A stretch of DNA of 64,000 nt, from the NCBI RefSeq assembly GCF_937888285.1, contig NZ_CALART010000109.1:72297-136296 (forward strand), read 5' to 3'. Below, piece by piece: positions 16,435 to 25,469 of this stretch. Under the pieces are notes generated by a model. It made no database searches, was not told the origin of the DNA, and saw only the letters and a list, made by a program, of their open reading frames with translations. The translations under genes were made by a program, and so were the position numbers. Within the stretch, counting starts at the first letter, position 1. The number at the start of each line of letters is the position of its first letter. The DNA comes from an uncultured Aquimonas sp. Its GTDB lineage: Bacteria; Pseudomonadota; Gammaproteobacteria; Xanthomonadales; Xanthomonadaceae.

Positions 16435-19212
16435 TCAGAACCGGTAGACGTAGTCCAGCGTCCAGAACCGGCCGAGGGTGTTGTGGTTGTAGAGGTCCAC
16501 GTTGGTGGCCGAACCCAGCGCGATCGGCGGGTCGCGGTCGGCCAGGTTGCGGATGTTCAGGCTCATCGACTGGTGCTCGCCGAAGTCGCGGCCCACGGTG
16601 AGGTTGAGCGTGGTCCACGAACCGACGCGACGCTCCGCCGGCACCTCGGCGCGCTGGTCGTCGTCGAAGTACCCATCGACGTAGTTGGCGAAGAAGCGGG
16701 CGAAGCTGTCGCCGCGCACCCAGCGCAGGCCGGCGTTGGCGGTCCACTCCGGATAGCGGAACTCGCCAACGCGCTCGATCAGGCGCTGGCCGTCGCTGCA
16801 GGGGCCGGCGCCGCGTCGACTGTCGCTGCCGCCGCAGGATTCGCTGCGCTCGAAGCTGTTCACCCAGGTCGCATCCACCAGCAGGGTGAGTCGACCCCAG
16901 GCCTGCTCCTCGAAGCGGTGCTCAAAGCGCAGGTCGATACCGTCGGTGCGCTGGCGGCCGATGTTGATCAGCTGCAGATTGACCTGGTCGACGTTGCCGC
17001 CGATGCGGCCGTTGCGGATGCCGATGCCGAGCTGGCCGGGCGGCAGATCGGCCGTGCGGAAGACGAGACTGGGGTCGTTGAGCGCGCGCCGGAACAGCTC
17101 CAGGTCATCGATGTCGACGAGGTCGCGCTGGTCGAAGTTCCAATAGTCGAGGCTCAGCGTGGTGGCATCGCCCAGGCTGAACACGCTGCCCAGATACCAG
17201 GCTTCCGAAGTCTCGGCCTTCAGATCCGGATTGCCGTAGACCTCGGACAGATAGCCGTCGTCACCGCTGAAGCCGCCGCAGAAGCTGTCGAAGAACTCAC
17301 TGCCCGGCGAACACGGCACCGCACCCGAGCTGAGCGTGGTGCCGGCACCGACCTGGGCCAGCGAGGGCGCGCGGAAGGAGGTGTTCCAGCCGGCGCGCAG
17401 CACCACGTCGTCGTGGGGCTGCCAGCGCAGGCCCAGGGCCGGGTTGAAGTCGCCGCCGAAGTCGCTGTAGTGGTCGTAGCGCGCCGCCAGGCGCAGGTCG
17501 AAGTTCGCGTGGAAGGGCAGGAAAGCTTCGGCATACAGCGCCTGCTGGCGGCGGTCGGCCTGCACTGCGGTCGAGCCGAAGCCGTAGACCGGCACTTCGC
17601 CGGTGGCGGGGTCGAGCGTCGCCAGCGGCGAAGGCGCATCGACGATGTCCTCGCGGCGCGCCTCGACACCCAGCGCCCAGCCGATGTCACCGCCGGCCAG
17701 CTGGCCCCACAGGCGCGACAGCCGCGCATCGACGCTGAGCAGTTCTGACTCCCCCTCGCGCGGCACCCTCTCGCGCAGCAGGTCCAGCACCTGCGCACTG
17801 TTGTTCAGCTGCCCACCAAAGGGGTTGTAGTACAGCCCGCCGCTTCCCGGCGCGCAGTTGGTGGCGCCCGAGCCGCAGAGCTCGCCCAGCAGGCTGGCGC
17901 GGAAACGCTCGACGTTGTAGATGCCGGCCACCGCCTCCTGGGTCGAGCGGCTGCGCGAATAGCTGGCTGTGGTCTCCCAGTCCCAGTCGCCGGCGCTGCC
18001 GCGCAGGCCGTTCAGCCAGCGCAGGTTGCGGGTTTCGACCTCGATCTCGCGGGCATCCGGAAAGCGGCCCCAGCCGAACACGGTGAAATCCGGATCGGCG
18101 CCGGCTGCAAGCAGGCGCGCGCGCAGTTCGGCCGGCATGCCGGGGTGGTTGAAATCGATCTCTTCCTCGCTCCAGGGCGCCGGCGCGCTCGCTGCGCGCG
18201 AGCGGTTCTGCTGCAGGGCCAACTCGGTGAAATACTCGGTGGCGTCCGACAGCTGCAGCTGCCAGGTGGCGTACAGGCCGTAGCGCTCGGTTTCCGGATC
18301 GGTCGGCGTGAACGCGTTGCGGTTGAGCGTGCAGTAGGCGCCGAAGCGGCTGTTGGGAAAGCCAGGGCGACCGTCGAAGCGCTGGTCGTCGGGACAGCCG
18401 GCTTCGACCAGATCGAGGTCCATCTCGGCGAGGTCGTTGATGCTCGGGTAGATACCCTGCTGCGAAGGCCGCGGCTCCACCGCGCTGATTGCGCGATCGC
18501 GGTCGTAGAGCGCGTTGCGCTGGAAGGCGTCGAACACCAGCATGCCGCGCGAGCGCTCGCCGACGTAGCCCGACACCAGGTTGAAGTTGGCCCGACTCTC
18601 GTCGGTGTCGGCCTCGGAATCGCCGTAGCTCGCCGACAGGCGCAGGCCGTCAAAATCGTCGCGCAGGATGAAGTTCACCACGCCAGCCACGGCGTCGGCA
18701 CCGTAGATCGCCGAGGCGCCGGTGGTCAGCACTTCGACGCGTTCGATCGCCGCCAGCGGAATGGCATTGATGTCGACGAAGTTCTCCGAGCCCGAGGCGA
18801 AGGACGAGGCCGCGATGCGGCGGCCGTTGACCAGGGTGAGGGTCGACGCGGTGCCCAGTCCGCGCAGCGAGACCGCGGCCGAGCCGGCCGGCGCATCGGC
18901 CTGCAGCGCGCCGGAATTGGCGGTGCTGAAGCTGCCGGTACCGCCGCGCGCGGCAGCGATCTGGGTGACGAGATCACCGACCGTGATCGCGCCGAACTGG
19001 CGGATGTCCTCGGCGTCGATGACGGTGATCGGCTGCGCTTCCTGCAGGTCGATGCCGCGGATGTTGCTGCCGGTGACCAGGATCTGGTCGAGCGTCTCGG
19101 TCTCGTCTTCGACAGTCGGCGGCGCCGGCTGCTGGGCAACGGCAGTCGACACGAAGGACAGGCTGCACAGGGCCGCGACGATGGCGGCCGACAGGGCTCG
19201 GGTCTTGCGCAT
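16435..19212 (-). CDS. TonB-dependent outer-membrane receptor
   Basis: A 925-residue outer-membrane transporter that imports a bulky substrate using TonB energy. The signal peptide ends VSTAVAQQ. A TonB-box-like stretch ETLDQILVTGSNI precedes the plug domain (ITVIDAEDIRQFGAITVGDL; VSLRGLGTASTLTLVNGRR; GADAVAGVVNFILRDDFDG). The barrel follows (DHYSDFGGDFNPALGLRW, TSFRAPSLAQVGAG), ending YVYRF with the C-terminal Phe used by the Bam machinery. The ATG at 19212 has GGGGAA upstream. It is the large Xanthomonadales type whose ligands include peptides and sugars. The divergent secreted S51 peptidase and the downstream transporter and dipeptidase suggest a peptide ligand. Confidence 0.9.
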   Translation of the reverse strand: MRKTRALSAAIVAALCSLSFVSTAVAQQPAPPTVEDETETLDQILVTGSNIRGIDLQEAQPITVIDAEDIRQFGAITVGDLVTQIAAARGGTGSFSTANSGALQADAPAGSAAVSLRGLGTASTLTLVNGRRIAASSFASGSENFVDINAIPLAAIERVEVLTTGASAIYGADAVAGVVNFILRDDFDGLRLSASYGDSEADTDESRANFNLVSGYVGERSRGMLVFDAFQRNALYDRDRAISAVEPRPSQQGIYPSINDLAEMDLDLVEAGCPDDQRFDGRPGFPNSRFGAYCTLNRNAFTPTDPETERYGLYATWQLQLSDATEYFTELALQQNRSRAASAPAPWSEEEIDFNHPGMPAELRARLLAAGADPDFTVFGWGRFPDAREIEVETRNLRWLNGLRGSAGDWDWETTASYSRSRSTQEAVAGIYNVERFRASLLGELCGSGATNCAPGSGGLYYNPFGGQLNNSAQVLDLLRERVPREGESELLSVDARLSRLWGQLAGGDIGWALGVEARREDIVDAPSPLATLDPATGEVPVYGFGSTAVQADRRQQALYAEAFLPFHANFDLRLAARYDHYSDFGGDFNPALGLRWQPHDDVVLRAGWNTSFRAPSLAQVGAGTTLSSGAVPCSPGSEFFDSFCGGFSGDDGYLSEVYGNPDLKAETSEAWYLGSVFSLGDATTLSLDYWNFDQRDLVDIDDLELFRRALNDPSLVFRTADLPPGQLGIGIRNGRIGGNVDQVNLQLINIGRQRTDGIDLRFEHRFEEQAWGRLTLLVDATWVNSFERSESCGGSDSRRGAGPCSDGQRLIERVGEFRYPEWTANAGLRWVRGDSFARFFANYVDGYFDDDQRAEVPAERRVGSWTTLNLTVGRDFGEHQSMSLNIRNLADRDPPIALGSATNVDLYNHNTLGRFWTLDYVYRF

Positions 19213-19346
19213 GCTGGATTTCCCCACGGATGCCCGATGGCGCCACAGGCGCGACGAGGGCAAGGATTCGGTCGCCCGGCGCATGCCCAAGGCGGGCCTT
19301 CGAGGGCCCGGGACATCACCGGTCAGGAGCTACCGCAGGGAAACGC

Positions 19347-19418
19347 CTACTCGTCCCACCACTCGCTCAAGTAGTAGGTGCGCGCGATGTGCCGGATGTG
19401 GTTCCGCGGCTTGAACAT
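19347..19418 (-). CDS. possible small ORF, 23 residues, upstream of the receptor
   Basis: A short open frame encodes MFKPRNHIRHIARTYY followed by LSEWWDE, 135 bp upstream of the receptor start on the same strand. Its composition (basic N-terminus, aromatic acidic end) is unlike the repeat-derived frames around it. There is no convincing ribosome-binding site. It could be a leader peptide, a gene remnant or chance. I find no other gene in the 345-bp divergent region. Confidence 0.22.
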   Translation of the reverse strand: MFKPRNHIRHIARTYYLSEWWDE

Positions 19419-19556
19419 GGGCGCAGGCAGGAAGGACGACGCGGCGAAGCATTACGCCGCTGTTCGCGCGGCGTCAAGTCGACCGCCAGCGCCCGCGGCG
19501 ACCGGCACCGCGGCGCCGCTTGCGTGATCGCCCGGCTGCTGACTACCGTGGAATGC

Positions 19557-21389
19557 ATGAACCTTCGTTCGCGCATCGCCCTCGCCCTCCTGCCGCTCTG
19601 CGTAATGGCGAGCGGGTCAAGCCGCGCCGCGGATGGCGCCGTCGGTTCCACGCCTGAACACTCCGAACGGACACTCATCCTCGCCGGCGGCGCCCTGCCG
19701 GTGTGCTCGGATCTCGCTCCGCGCGCCTGTATCTCGGCGCCTGAACCAAGACACGACTCGCGGACGGCTCCGCTGTACCGGACCGATCCGGAAGCCTTTT
19801 CCGAACAGCACTTCGCGACTTCGCTTGCCGCGGTCCGCGATCAACTTCCGCAGCCGCTCGCGCAGATGCTGAACCACGCCGCCGAACAGGCCGGAGGCCT
19901 ACCGGTCAAGGCCGACGCACTTGAGGAGATACTGTTCACCTACTGCGCGGATGCAGGAACCGGCAAGGCCTGCCCGCACGCACAGCGCAGCCCCTGGCTG
20001 CGACTCACCGATGCCGAGCGCGCCGGCCTGCTGTCGACGCTCGAGCTGCCGCAGATCGACGCTGCCGGCGAGCGCAGGCGTGAACGCGCGTACCCGGCGC
20101 AGTCGCGCGAAGCGCACGGCAGCGCCGTGCTCGCCAGCGTGGTCGAGGCGGCTTCCGCGCGCAGTGCGGGCGATGCGCCGCGCATCCTGATCGTCACCGC
20201 CTCGGCGCTGGACCCGATGGAAGCCGTCGACTTCTATCGCTCCGCCTTTACCGAACTCGGCGCTCGCGCCGAATGGCTGCCGCTGGATGCCGCTGTCGCG
20301 CGCGCAATCGAGACGGGCGACTGCGATCTGATCGGGCATCGCCGCGCGGTGCTCGGCCTGCACCGGCGCGAGCAGGTCTATCCTGATCTGCACGCCGAGC
20401 AGCAGCAGGCCTGCGCGCAGCCGGACGCGCTCAGCGCGCGAATCGCATCCGCCCAGGCGCTGTTCTTCGCCGGGGGCGACCAGTGGCGGCTGCGCCAGGC
20501 CTTTGTCCGCGCCGACGGCGGCGCCCTGCCCTGGCTCGATGCCCTGCGCGCTGCGCACGCGCGCGGCGACCTCGTGGTCGGCGGCACCAGCGCGGGCGCG
20601 GCCGTGCAGTCGGCGGCCGCCATGCTCACCAACGGCAGCCCGGCCTCGGCCCTGCGCGAGCCGGGTCGGCCTGCGGCTCCGCCTGAACCCGGCTGCGCGC
20701 GGGCGGGGCTGTGCAGCGACGCGGACGAGCAGCGGCTGAGCTTCTGGGCCGAGGGCGGCCTCGGGCTCGCCGCGGACGCGATCGTCGACACCCATTTCTC
20801 CGAACGCGCACGCGAACCGCGACTGCTGCGCCTGCTCGCGCAGACCGGCGCGCGCATCGGCTATGGCGCGGACGAGGCCAGCGCATTGCGCATCGACAGC
20901 CGGGGCGAGAGGCGCAGCGTGCAGGCCATCGGTCGCGAGGGCGGCTGGGTATTCCTGCGCGACACCGACACCGGCAACGACGCGCTGGAGGCGCAGGTGT
21001 TCCATCTCGGCCCGGGCGCGCGACTGCGCATCGATGCCGGTTCGGCAGCGCTGTCGGACCCTGCCGGCGCGCCCTGCCTGGGTGCTGACGCCGATTCCGC
21101 TGGAGCACCAGGCAGCGCTGATGCAGACCCGAAGCGCGCGGCTCGCCACCTCAGAGATGTAGTCGCCCGCGACGCCAGCTCGGAGGCCGCCGCCAAAGCG
21201 CAGAGCGCACTGGACCCGGGCGCCAGCCGAGCCGCCGCGCGCGCGCTGGCCCGCTGCGGAATCGATGCGGTCGAACTGCCCGGCCCCGCGGGGCGGCTGG
21301 TGATCGAGCGCACACCGCAGACGCGCATCAGCGCGGGTTCTGCAGGGCTCGGCATCGGTCCACTGCGCATGCGCTGGCTGCCTGACTGA
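19557..21389 (+). CDS. secreted S51 family peptidase, cyanophycinase-like
   Basis: A 610-residue exported protein (signal peptide MNLRSRIALALLPLCVMASG, cleavage near SSRAA) of the peptidase S51 group, which includes cyanophycinase and dipeptidase E. Visible marks are TLILAGGALPVCSD at the start of the core, LFFAGGDQWRLRQAF, the nucleophile elbow VVGGTSAGAAVQS with Ser345, and DTHFSERAREPRLLRLLAQ, all as in extracellular cyanophycinases. It is longer than typical CphB (about 270) or CphE (about 420) enzymes, with an insert at residues 60-205 and a C-terminal extension. Divergent from the TonB receptor and 5 kb from iadA, it would release beta-Asp-Arg dipeptides outside the cell if it acts on cyanophycin; that is inference. 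Confidence 0.8.
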   Translation: MNLRSRIALALLPLCVMASGSSRAADGAVGSTPEHSERTLILAGGALPVCSDLAPRACISAPEPRHDSRTAPLYRTDPEAFSEQHFATSLAAVRDQLPQPLAQMLNHAAEQAGGLPVKADALEEILFTYCADAGTGKACPHAQRSPWLRLTDAERAGLLSTLELPQIDAAGERRRERAYPAQSREAHGSAVLASVVEAASARSAGDAPRILIVTASALDPMEAVDFYRSAFTELGARAEWLPLDAAVARAIETGDCDLIGHRRAVLGLHRREQVYPDLHAEQQQACAQPDALSARIASAQALFFAGGDQWRLRQAFVRADGGALPWLDALRAAHARGDLVVGGTSAGAAVQSAAAMLTNGSPASALREPGRPAAPPEPGCARAGLCSDADEQRLSFWAEGGLGLAADAIVDTHFSERAREPRLLRLLAQTGARIGYGADEASALRIDSRGERRSVQAIGREGGWVFLRDTDTGNDALEAQVFHLGPGARLRIDAGSAALSDPAGAPCLGADADSAGAPGSADADPKRAARHLRDVVARDASSEAAAKAQSALDPGASRAAARALARCGIDAVELPGPAGRLVIERTPQTRISAGSAGLGIGPLRMRWLPD

Positions 21390-21446
21390 GCGCGGCCCTA
21401 CAGGACCACAGACGTCGTTCGGCGCTGCGCATCCTCGGGACTCGCT

Positions 21447-22003
21447 GGCGGATGCGCTGCGCTTATCCGCCCTACGACTCGAGTGACGCATTGAGCCTAT
21501 CGAAGTCATGAGCCGCTGTGCGCGTAGGGTACATAAGCGCAGCGCATGTACCTACGACTCGAGCGACGCCTTGCATCCGTCGGAGCCGCAGACGGCTGTG
21601 CGCGTAGGGTTCCCAAGGACCTCGCCTCGGCCCTGAGCACCTCGCCCCTGCCCGAGCATCCGGCCCCACGCCTTCGATTCACTCCGAGCAATGCGTCCTT
21701 CGCCCTCGCTGGCGGATGCGCTGCGCTTATCCGCCCTGCGGCCCGAGTGACGCGCTGTGCCTATCGAAGTCATGAGTCGCTGTGCGCGTAGGGTACATAA
21801 GCGCAGCGCATGTACCTACGACTCGAGCGACGCCTTGCATCCGTCGGAGCCGCAGACGGCTGTGCGCGTAGGGTTCCCAAGGACCTCGCCTCGGCCCTGA
21901 GCACCTCGCCCCTGCCCGAGCATCCGGCCCCACGCCTTCGATTCACTCCGAGCAATGCGTCCTTCGCCCTCGCTGGCGGATGCGCTGCGCTTATCCGCCC
22001 TAC
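21447..22003. repeat. tandem array of composite REP elements, 264-bp period
   Basis: The hairpin with arms GGCGGAT/ATCCGCC occurs at 21447, 21711 and 21975. The hairpin with arms GGTACAT/ATGTACC occurs at 21524 and 21788. Each GGCGGAT hairpin starts exactly 77 bp before its GGTACAT partner. The block from about 21498 to 21745 is repeated nearly identically 264 bp later, including a non-repeat filler. In all hairpins the loop is GCGCTGCGC plus TT (or the complement), and the GTAG/CTAC border faces the partner. I regard the open frames inside the array as by-products. Confidence 0.85.
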
Positions 22004-22110
22004 CACTGCCCGCAAATCGCCAGAACCCGTCGCTGCGAACACCGCCCCGGGGCGTCCACTGTGCCTGCCGCGCGCCCACTGCCGCGGTGATCCCCGCAGA
22101 GGACTGCCTC

Positions 22111-22272
22111 ATGTTCAAGCGAGAAACCCGAAAGCCCCGTCTGCCCGTGTTGGTGCCGCTCGGAACTCCGGTGCCGCGGGCTCCACTGAATTCCGCAGCC
22201 ACTCCGCGAACCGCCCTGCCCGCTGCAGCCTTGCATGCGCGCGCGCCTCGGGAGCAGGGACCATGGACCTGA
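22111..22272 (+). CDS. possible small gene, 53 residues, unknown
   Basis: An ATG preceded by AGAGGA encodes 53 residues rich in Pro, Arg and Ala (MFKRETRKPRLPVLVPLG at the start). I recognise no family. It lies just after a repeat array and overlaps the next small frame by 10 nt, which is how coupled genes look. The composition is also what non-coding high-GC DNA gives, so this is tentative. Confidence 0.25.
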   Translation: MFKRETRKPRLPVLVPLGTPVPRAPLNSAATPRTALPAAALHARAPREQGPWT

Positions 22273-22532
22273 CCTTGCCTCCGCACCTGCGCGAACCCGG
22301 GCATCTGGTGCCGCGCGATGACCCGCCCCACGACAGTCGTCCCATCCCCGCCGCAGCAGCACCAGCAAGGCTGCCCCCGGACGCTGCGGCCCTGCCGCGC
22401 AGCACCGTGTGCCAGCGCCGCCCGGTCTGCGGGCTGATCGACTGGCGCCGCACAGAGCCGATGCCGGCTGCGACGCGCCACATTGCCCGGCCATCGAGCA
22501 CCGCACCGACCGCTGCCACGGACGTCCGCTAG
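22263..22532 (+). CDS. possible small gene, 89 residues, unknown
   Basis: An ATG with GGGAGCAGGGA upstream begins MDLTLPPHLREPGHLVPRDD, overlapping the previous small frame by 10 nt. The protein is proline-rich with no signal, membrane segment or known domain. A TAGGGTGGGCC palindrome (22561) and the convergent kinase gene follow. It may be spurious. Confidence 0.25.
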   Translation: MDLTLPPHLREPGHLVPRDDPPHDSRPIPAAAAPARLPPDAAALPRSTVCQRRPVCGLIDWRRTEPMPAATRHIARPSSTAPTAATDVR

Positions 22533-22560
22533 ACCGCCCCAAGCGCTGGCCCCACGCCCC

Positions 22561-22582
22561 ATAGGGTGGGCCCTGGCCCACC
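22561..22582. repeat. ATAG-bordered GGTGGGCC palindrome
   Basis: ATAGG followed by a palindrome with arms GGTGGGCC and GGCCCACC, between the small frames and the 3' end of the kinase gene. It is the same element as at 16146 and 29931. Confidence 0.7.
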
Positions 22583-22694
22583 ACGGGCACGACGCTCGCC
22601 GCAGCTACGTCCGCCGACCGCGGCCCTGCGATCCGCTTCGTCACCCGTTCCCCGCGGAAGGCGCCCGGCAGGCGTCCGCGCAAGCGGCTACGAG

Positions 22695-25469
22695 CTAAGG
22701 CGCATCGAGCCCGAACCCTGAGGCCCCCTGCCGGACTTCGCGCAGCAGCGGCGCCTCGGACACCAGCGCGGTCTGCAGCACCTGCAGGGCCCGCTCATGC
22801 TCGGCGCGCGCATCCGGCCCCTGCGCCAGCGCTTGCGCACGCCGCACCACCAGCTCGGCCCAGCGTGGATGGTCCGGTGGCAAGGCCTCGCGGGCCAGTG
22901 CGATCGCGGCATCGAGCGCCACGCGGGCGCCCTCCGGATCGCCGAAGGCCAGCGCCAGCTCGGCCTCGGACTCCAGCAACCGCACCCGCAGCAGCGGATC
23001 GCGCGGCGCCAAGGCCTCGAACTGGGCCTTCGCCGAGTCGAACTGCTGCGTGGCCGCCGCGCGGCTGCCGCTGCGCGCTTCGAGTCGCGCCAGCAGCAGG
23101 CGATTGCCCATCAGCTCGACATGCGGCTCGGCCAGCGCGCGCCCACGCAGATCCAGCGCGCGCTCAAGCTCGACCCGCGCGGCCGCGAGATCGCCGCGCA
23201 GCATCAGCAGGCGCCCCAGGTTGTTGTGGGCGCGCGCTGTGGCCAGATGCTCAGGGCCCAGCGCGGCGCTGCGGATGCGCAGCGAATCGCGCAGCAGCGG
23301 CTCGGCGCCGCCGAAATCGCCGCGATCCTCCAGCAGGCTGGCGAGGTTGTTGATCACCACGGCCGTGTCCGGCGAATCCGCCCCGCGACGCAGCAGGTTG
23401 ATGCGCAGGGCCTCGCGATACGCCCCTTCGGCTTCGACATAGCGGCCGAGGTCGTGCAGGCCGGTCGCGAGTTCGTTGGTGACGCTGGCCACCCGCACGC
23501 TGTCGGCGCCGTGCGCACGCACGCGCAGCGCGCGCTGGTGCTCGAAGCTCTCGACCGCACGCGCCAGTTCGCCGCGATCGCGATACACGTTGGCCAGCAC
23601 TTCGAGGCTGGTCAGCACCCGCGGATGACCCTCTGGCACCAGCGCCCGCTTGGCCGCCAGCGAGCGCTGCAGCCAATCTTCCGCCTCGTCGAAACGGCCG
23701 AGGCGACGCGCCGCGAGCCCCAGGTTGTGCAGGGTGGCGGCGGTTTCGATGCTCTGCTCGCCGAAGGCGGCGAGGCGGATCTCCAGCGCGCGCTGCAGCA
23801 GCGGCAGGGCTTCGGCGCTGCGGCGTTCGGCGTCCAGCAGCAGGCCCTGCATGTTCAGCGCGTTCGCCAGCGCCGGATGCTCCGGCGGCAGGCCCGCCTC
23901 GGCCAGCGCGCTGGCGGACTCGGCGATCGCCAGCGCCTCGGGGCGCCGGCTGAGCGAGTTCAGCGCATGCGCCAGCGAGTCCATCAGCAGCAGGCGCTCG
24001 CCCAGCTCAAGATCCGGCGGCGCCAGGCTCTCGGCCATGCGCAGCAGGGCCAGCGCTTCGGTGGGCAGTCCGATGCGCTCGTAAATCAGCCCGAGGGTGA
24101 CGCCCAGCCGCAGCTTCAGCCGCGGCTGGCGGTCCAGGCTCTGCTCCAGCTCGGAGCGCGCGGCGTCGATCAGCTCGCGCGCGGTGGTGTCGGCGCGTTC
24201 GCCGGCCTCGGGGTCGGCGTGCTCGAACACGGCCAGCAGGAAGTCGACGGTCTCGCGATTGCTTTCGGCTTCCAGCCGCGCGGCACGCTCCGCCGCCTGC
24301 GCGCGCTGCAGCTGCTGCTGCAGGCTGAAGGTGAAGCCCAGCGCCATCGCCAGCAGCACGCCACCCACGGCGAACGCGGGCCAGCGCCGCTGCAGCAGGC
24401 GCCGCAGGCGATAGCCGCGCCGATGCGCCAGCGGCGACACCGGCCGGCGCTCGAAGTAGCGCTCGATGTCCTCGGCCAGGGCTTCGGCGCTGGCGTGCCG
24501 CTGTTCCGGCGCGGCCGCGCAGGCTCGCATCACGATCGCATCCAGATCACCGCGCAGTCGCCCCGCCCAGGGCAGACCGCTGCGGCGGGCGCGCCCGCTG
24601 GGCGGCTGGGTCGGCGGCGTCGCCGTCGACGGATCGCCCTGCGGGTCCTCGGCGCTGGGCGCGACCAGCTCGGACAGGATCAGGCCGAGGCTGTAGATGT
24701 CGCTGGCGGCAGACAGTGCTTCGCCGCGCTTCTGTTCCGGGCTGGCGTAGCGCGGCGTCATGTAGCCCTGGCCCTGCAGGTCGTGACTGTCGGCCAGCCG
24801 GGCGATGCCGAAATCGAGCAGCACCGGCGAGCCGTCGGCGCGCACCAGGATGTTCGAAGGCTTCAGATCGCAGTGCAGGATGAGATGCCGATGGGCGTGG
24901 CCCACGGCCCGACAGACCTGCTGGAACAGCCGCAGCCGCGCCGGCAGGTCCAGCGCCTGCGCGCGGCACCAGCGGTCGATGCGCTCGCCCTCGATGTACT
25001 CCATCACCAGATGCGGCTGGCCGTTCGGGCTGGTGCCGCCGTCCAGCAGACGGGCGATGTGCGGATGCGCGAGGTCCGCGAGGATCTGCCGCTCGCGTTC
25101 GAGCATGCGGTTCTCGCCCGGCTGGCCCAGCGCACGCAGGCGCTTGATCGCGACCTTGAGCTGGTACTGGCCGTCGGCGCGCTCAGCCAGGTAGACCCGA
25201 CCCATACCGCCTTCAGCCAGCGTCGAGAGGATGCGCCAAGGCCCCAGCCGCGTGCCCGGCGCCAGCTCGGGGTCGAGGTTCGCGAGCAGGGCCGCCACCG
25301 GCTGCGGCAGGCCAATGCCGCGGGTCTGCGCATCGCAGAGCGCAAGCACTTCCTCGGCCACCGCCGCGCTGGCGCCGGCCGCGCGCAGGGCTTGGCGCCA
25401 CTGCTCCGGCGGCAGCTCGCAGACTGCGTCGAACAGGCGCCGCACCTCGGCCCAGTCGAGCGCGCTCAT
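22695..25469 (-). CDS. transmembrane Ser/Thr protein kinase with TPR repeats
   Basis: A 924-residue Hanks-type kinase. Residues about 77-340 form the kinase domain: glycine loop LAEGGMGRVY, VAIKR with Lys109, catalytic HCDLKPSN with Asp201, DFG at 219-221 and RYASPEQ in the activation region. The HRD motif reads HCD, making this a non-RD kinase. One membrane helix (WPAFAVGGVLLAMALGF, about 363-382) follows, then a long TPR region (residues about 440-900, for example TLHNLGLAARRLGRFDEAED and VINNLASLLEDRGDFGGAEP) expected in the periplasm. In related bacteria such kinases sit beside an ECF sigma factor, but none is seen here. The start overlaps the hydrolase stop (ATGA). Confidence 0.9.
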   Translation of the reverse strand: MSALDWAEVRRLFDAVCELPPEQWRQALRAAGASAAVAEEVLALCDAQTRGIGLPQPVAALLANLDPELAPGTRLGPWRILSTLAEGGMGRVYLAERADGQYQLKVAIKRLRALGQPGENRMLERERQILADLAHPHIARLLDGGTSPNGQPHLVMEYIEGERIDRWCRAQALDLPARLRLFQQVCRAVGHAHRHLILHCDLKPSNILVRADGSPVLLDFGIARLADSHDLQGQGYMTPRYASPEQKRGEALSAASDIYSLGLILSELVAPSAEDPQGDPSTATPPTQPPSGRARRSGLPWAGRLRGDLDAIVMRACAAAPEQRHASAEALAEDIERYFERRPVSPLAHRRGYRLRRLLQRRWPAFAVGGVLLAMALGFTFSLQQQLQRAQAAERAARLEAESNRETVDFLLAVFEHADPEAGERADTTARELIDAARSELEQSLDRQPRLKLRLGVTLGLIYERIGLPTEALALLRMAESLAPPDLELGERLLLMDSLAHALNSLSRRPEALAIAESASALAEAGLPPEHPALANALNMQGLLLDAERRSAEALPLLQRALEIRLAAFGEQSIETAATLHNLGLAARRLGRFDEAEDWLQRSLAAKRALVPEGHPRVLTSLEVLANVYRDRGELARAVESFEHQRALRVRAHGADSVRVASVTNELATGLHDLGRYVEAEGAYREALRINLLRRGADSPDTAVVINNLASLLEDRGDFGGAEPLLRDSLRIRSAALGPEHLATARAHNNLGRLLMLRGDLAAARVELERALDLRGRALAEPHVELMGNRLLLARLEARSGSRAAATQQFDSAKAQFEALAPRDPLLRVRLLESEAELALAFGDPEGARVALDAAIALAREALPPDHPRWAELVVRRAQALAQGPDARAEHERALQVLQTALVSEAPLLREVRQGASGFGLDAP

